Positions 13,503-14,139 of a stretch of DNA of 14,139 nt are shown piece after piece. Source of the stretch: DATLHO01 sp035539855. GTDB taxonomy: Bacteria > Bacteroidota > Ignavibacteria > OLB7. The notes below the pieces were generated by a model that did not search any database, had not been told where the DNA came from, and saw only the letters and a list, made by a program, of their open reading frames with translations. The position numbers and the translations under genes are program-made. Position 1 is the stretch's first letter, and every line of letters begins with the position of its first letter. The stretch is taken from NCBI GenBank assembly GCA_035539855.1, contig DATLHO010000230.1, positions 1 to 14,139 of the forward strand, read 5' to 3'.

Positions 13503-14139
13503 GCGGGATGGCGCCGCGCTCAAACGCAACGCTCGCGCGCACCGGTGGCGGATGTCATCCGCCGCCGGCGCCGCGCGCGGCGCGCTCGCGTTGCTGGCGA
13601 TCGCGGCGGCGCTCGCGCACTCCGGCTGCGTGACGTATGGCTGCGACGGCGTCGCCTCGTTCGGCAATCTCGGACCCGCTGTCAACTCCCCGTTCGACGA
13701 CTACGCCCCCGCCCTGCCCGACACCGCGATGCTCGTGCTCACGAGCAACCGCATCGTTCCCGGTCGCGGAGGCCTGCACGAGCACGGCCGCGCCGACCGA
13801 CCGACCTTTCTCTACTCGTCGATGCGTCTGACCGCAAGCTGGGATCTCGCACGTCCGCACACCGTGCTCCTCGGCGCCGATGAGACCGAGGGCGGCACGA
13901 TTGCCTTCGCGCCGTCGGGCTCGCCCTTCTCCACGGTCGCGTACATGAGCTCATGCTTCGCCGCCGACGCGATCGGCGGCTGCGATCTCTACGCCGTCAC
14001 CGCGGGCGACCGCCCCGCCGTCGTCAACCTCGGCCGCGACGTCAACTCGCCGCGCTGGGATGGGCAGCCGTTCGTGACCGACGACGGACGCCGTCTCTAC
14101 TTTGCCTCCGAGCGAGAGGGTGGGCTGGGCGGCAGCGAC
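13492..14139 (+). CDS. PD40 beta-propeller lipoprotein, truncated by the window end
   Basis: An open frame of 216 codons runs from an ATG at 13492 to the window edge without a stop. It has a basic N-terminus, a hydrophobic stretch GALALLAIAAALAHSGC and Cys46 as a probable lipid-attachment site. The lipobox HSGC is imperfect, with His at -3. The mature part has PD40-type propeller blades: GPAVNSPFDDYAPALPDTAM ending LTSNR, and later DVNSPRWDGQPFVTDDGRR ending YFASEREGGLGGSD. Such repeats are common in TolB-like and OmpA-associated envelope proteins of Bacteroidota. The ATG overlaps the hslU stop by 11 bp and is preceded by AAGGAG (13476-13481) with a 10-nt spacer, suggesting translational coupling. 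An in-frame ATG at 13552 is the alternative start. The C-terminus and full architecture are not visible. Confidence 0.78.
   Translation, partial: MSSRRDGAALKRNARAHRWRMSSAAGAARGALALLAIAAALAHSGCVTYGCDGVASFGNLGPAVNSPFDDYAPALPDTAMLVLTSNRIVPGRGGLHEHGRADRPTFLYSSMRLTASWDLARPHTVLLGADETEGGTIAFAPSGSPFSTVAYMSSCFAADAIGGCDLYAVTAGDRPAVVNLGRDVNSPRWDGQPFVTDDGRRLYFASEREGGLGGSD

Noticed and set aside
11814..13685. 623-codon open frame antisense to hslU and the repeat spacer
   Set aside because: It runs through the REP-like and GGGACAG repeats and mirrors hslU; no family features.

Overview
This GC-rich window reads as a bacterial chromosome segment, most likely from the Bacteroidota/FCB superphylum. That placement is an inference. 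It rests on a DUF3109-type cysteine-rich protein, a kinase-less membrane protein with three PASTA domains, a PD40-propeller lipoprotein of the type common in Bacteroidota, and weak Shine-Dalgarno sequences. The GC content would be high for classical Bacteroidetes, so a deep-branching or GC-rich lineage is more likely. I see no phage, plasmid, transposase, CRISPR, tRNA or rRNA genes.

Layout. A minus-strand cluster (4-4473) runs dodecin, then an MBL-fold hydrolase, then a very large NTT-like transporter fused to HEAT repeats and a cyclic-nucleotide-binding domain. It probably starts at a promoter about 100 bp upstream of dodecin. A divergent RraA-family gene (4693-5391) ends exactly where the minus-strand PASTA gene (5392-6261) ends. 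An AlbA_2/Schlafen-type putative regulator (6390-7055) diverges from the PASTA gene. A second minus-strand pair follows: a TauE/SafE permease (7114-7839) and an RMDN-like TPR protein (7912-8778). The remainder is plus-strand: the DUF3109 protein (8991-9641) with a strong intrinsic terminator, rpoN (sigma-54, 9832-11817) with its own terminator, a repeat-rich spacer, hslU (12078-13502), and a PD40 lipoprotein (13492 to the window edge) that overlaps the end of hslU.

How the parts relate. rpoN (alternative transcription programmes) and hslU (ATPase of the HslUV protease) are core regulatory and proteostasis genes. The first cluster is a possible cyclic-nucleotide/nucleotide/flavin group, but that link is only inferred from domains. 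The 260-bp rpoN-hslU spacer is the most structured non-coding stretch. In order it holds a terminator hairpin, a GGGACAG array built around the palindrome CTGCGCAG, a REP-like inverted repeat, and a promoter-like TATCTT box.

The most notable observations are: (i) a TATCTT box, mostly as GTATCTT, upstream of four separate transcription units, always on the correct strand; (ii) an acidic, low-complexity insertion of about 160 residues that splits the core-binding domain of sigma-54; (iii) the transporter-HEAT-cNMP fusion; and (iv) the two stacked intergenic repeat types in front of hslU.
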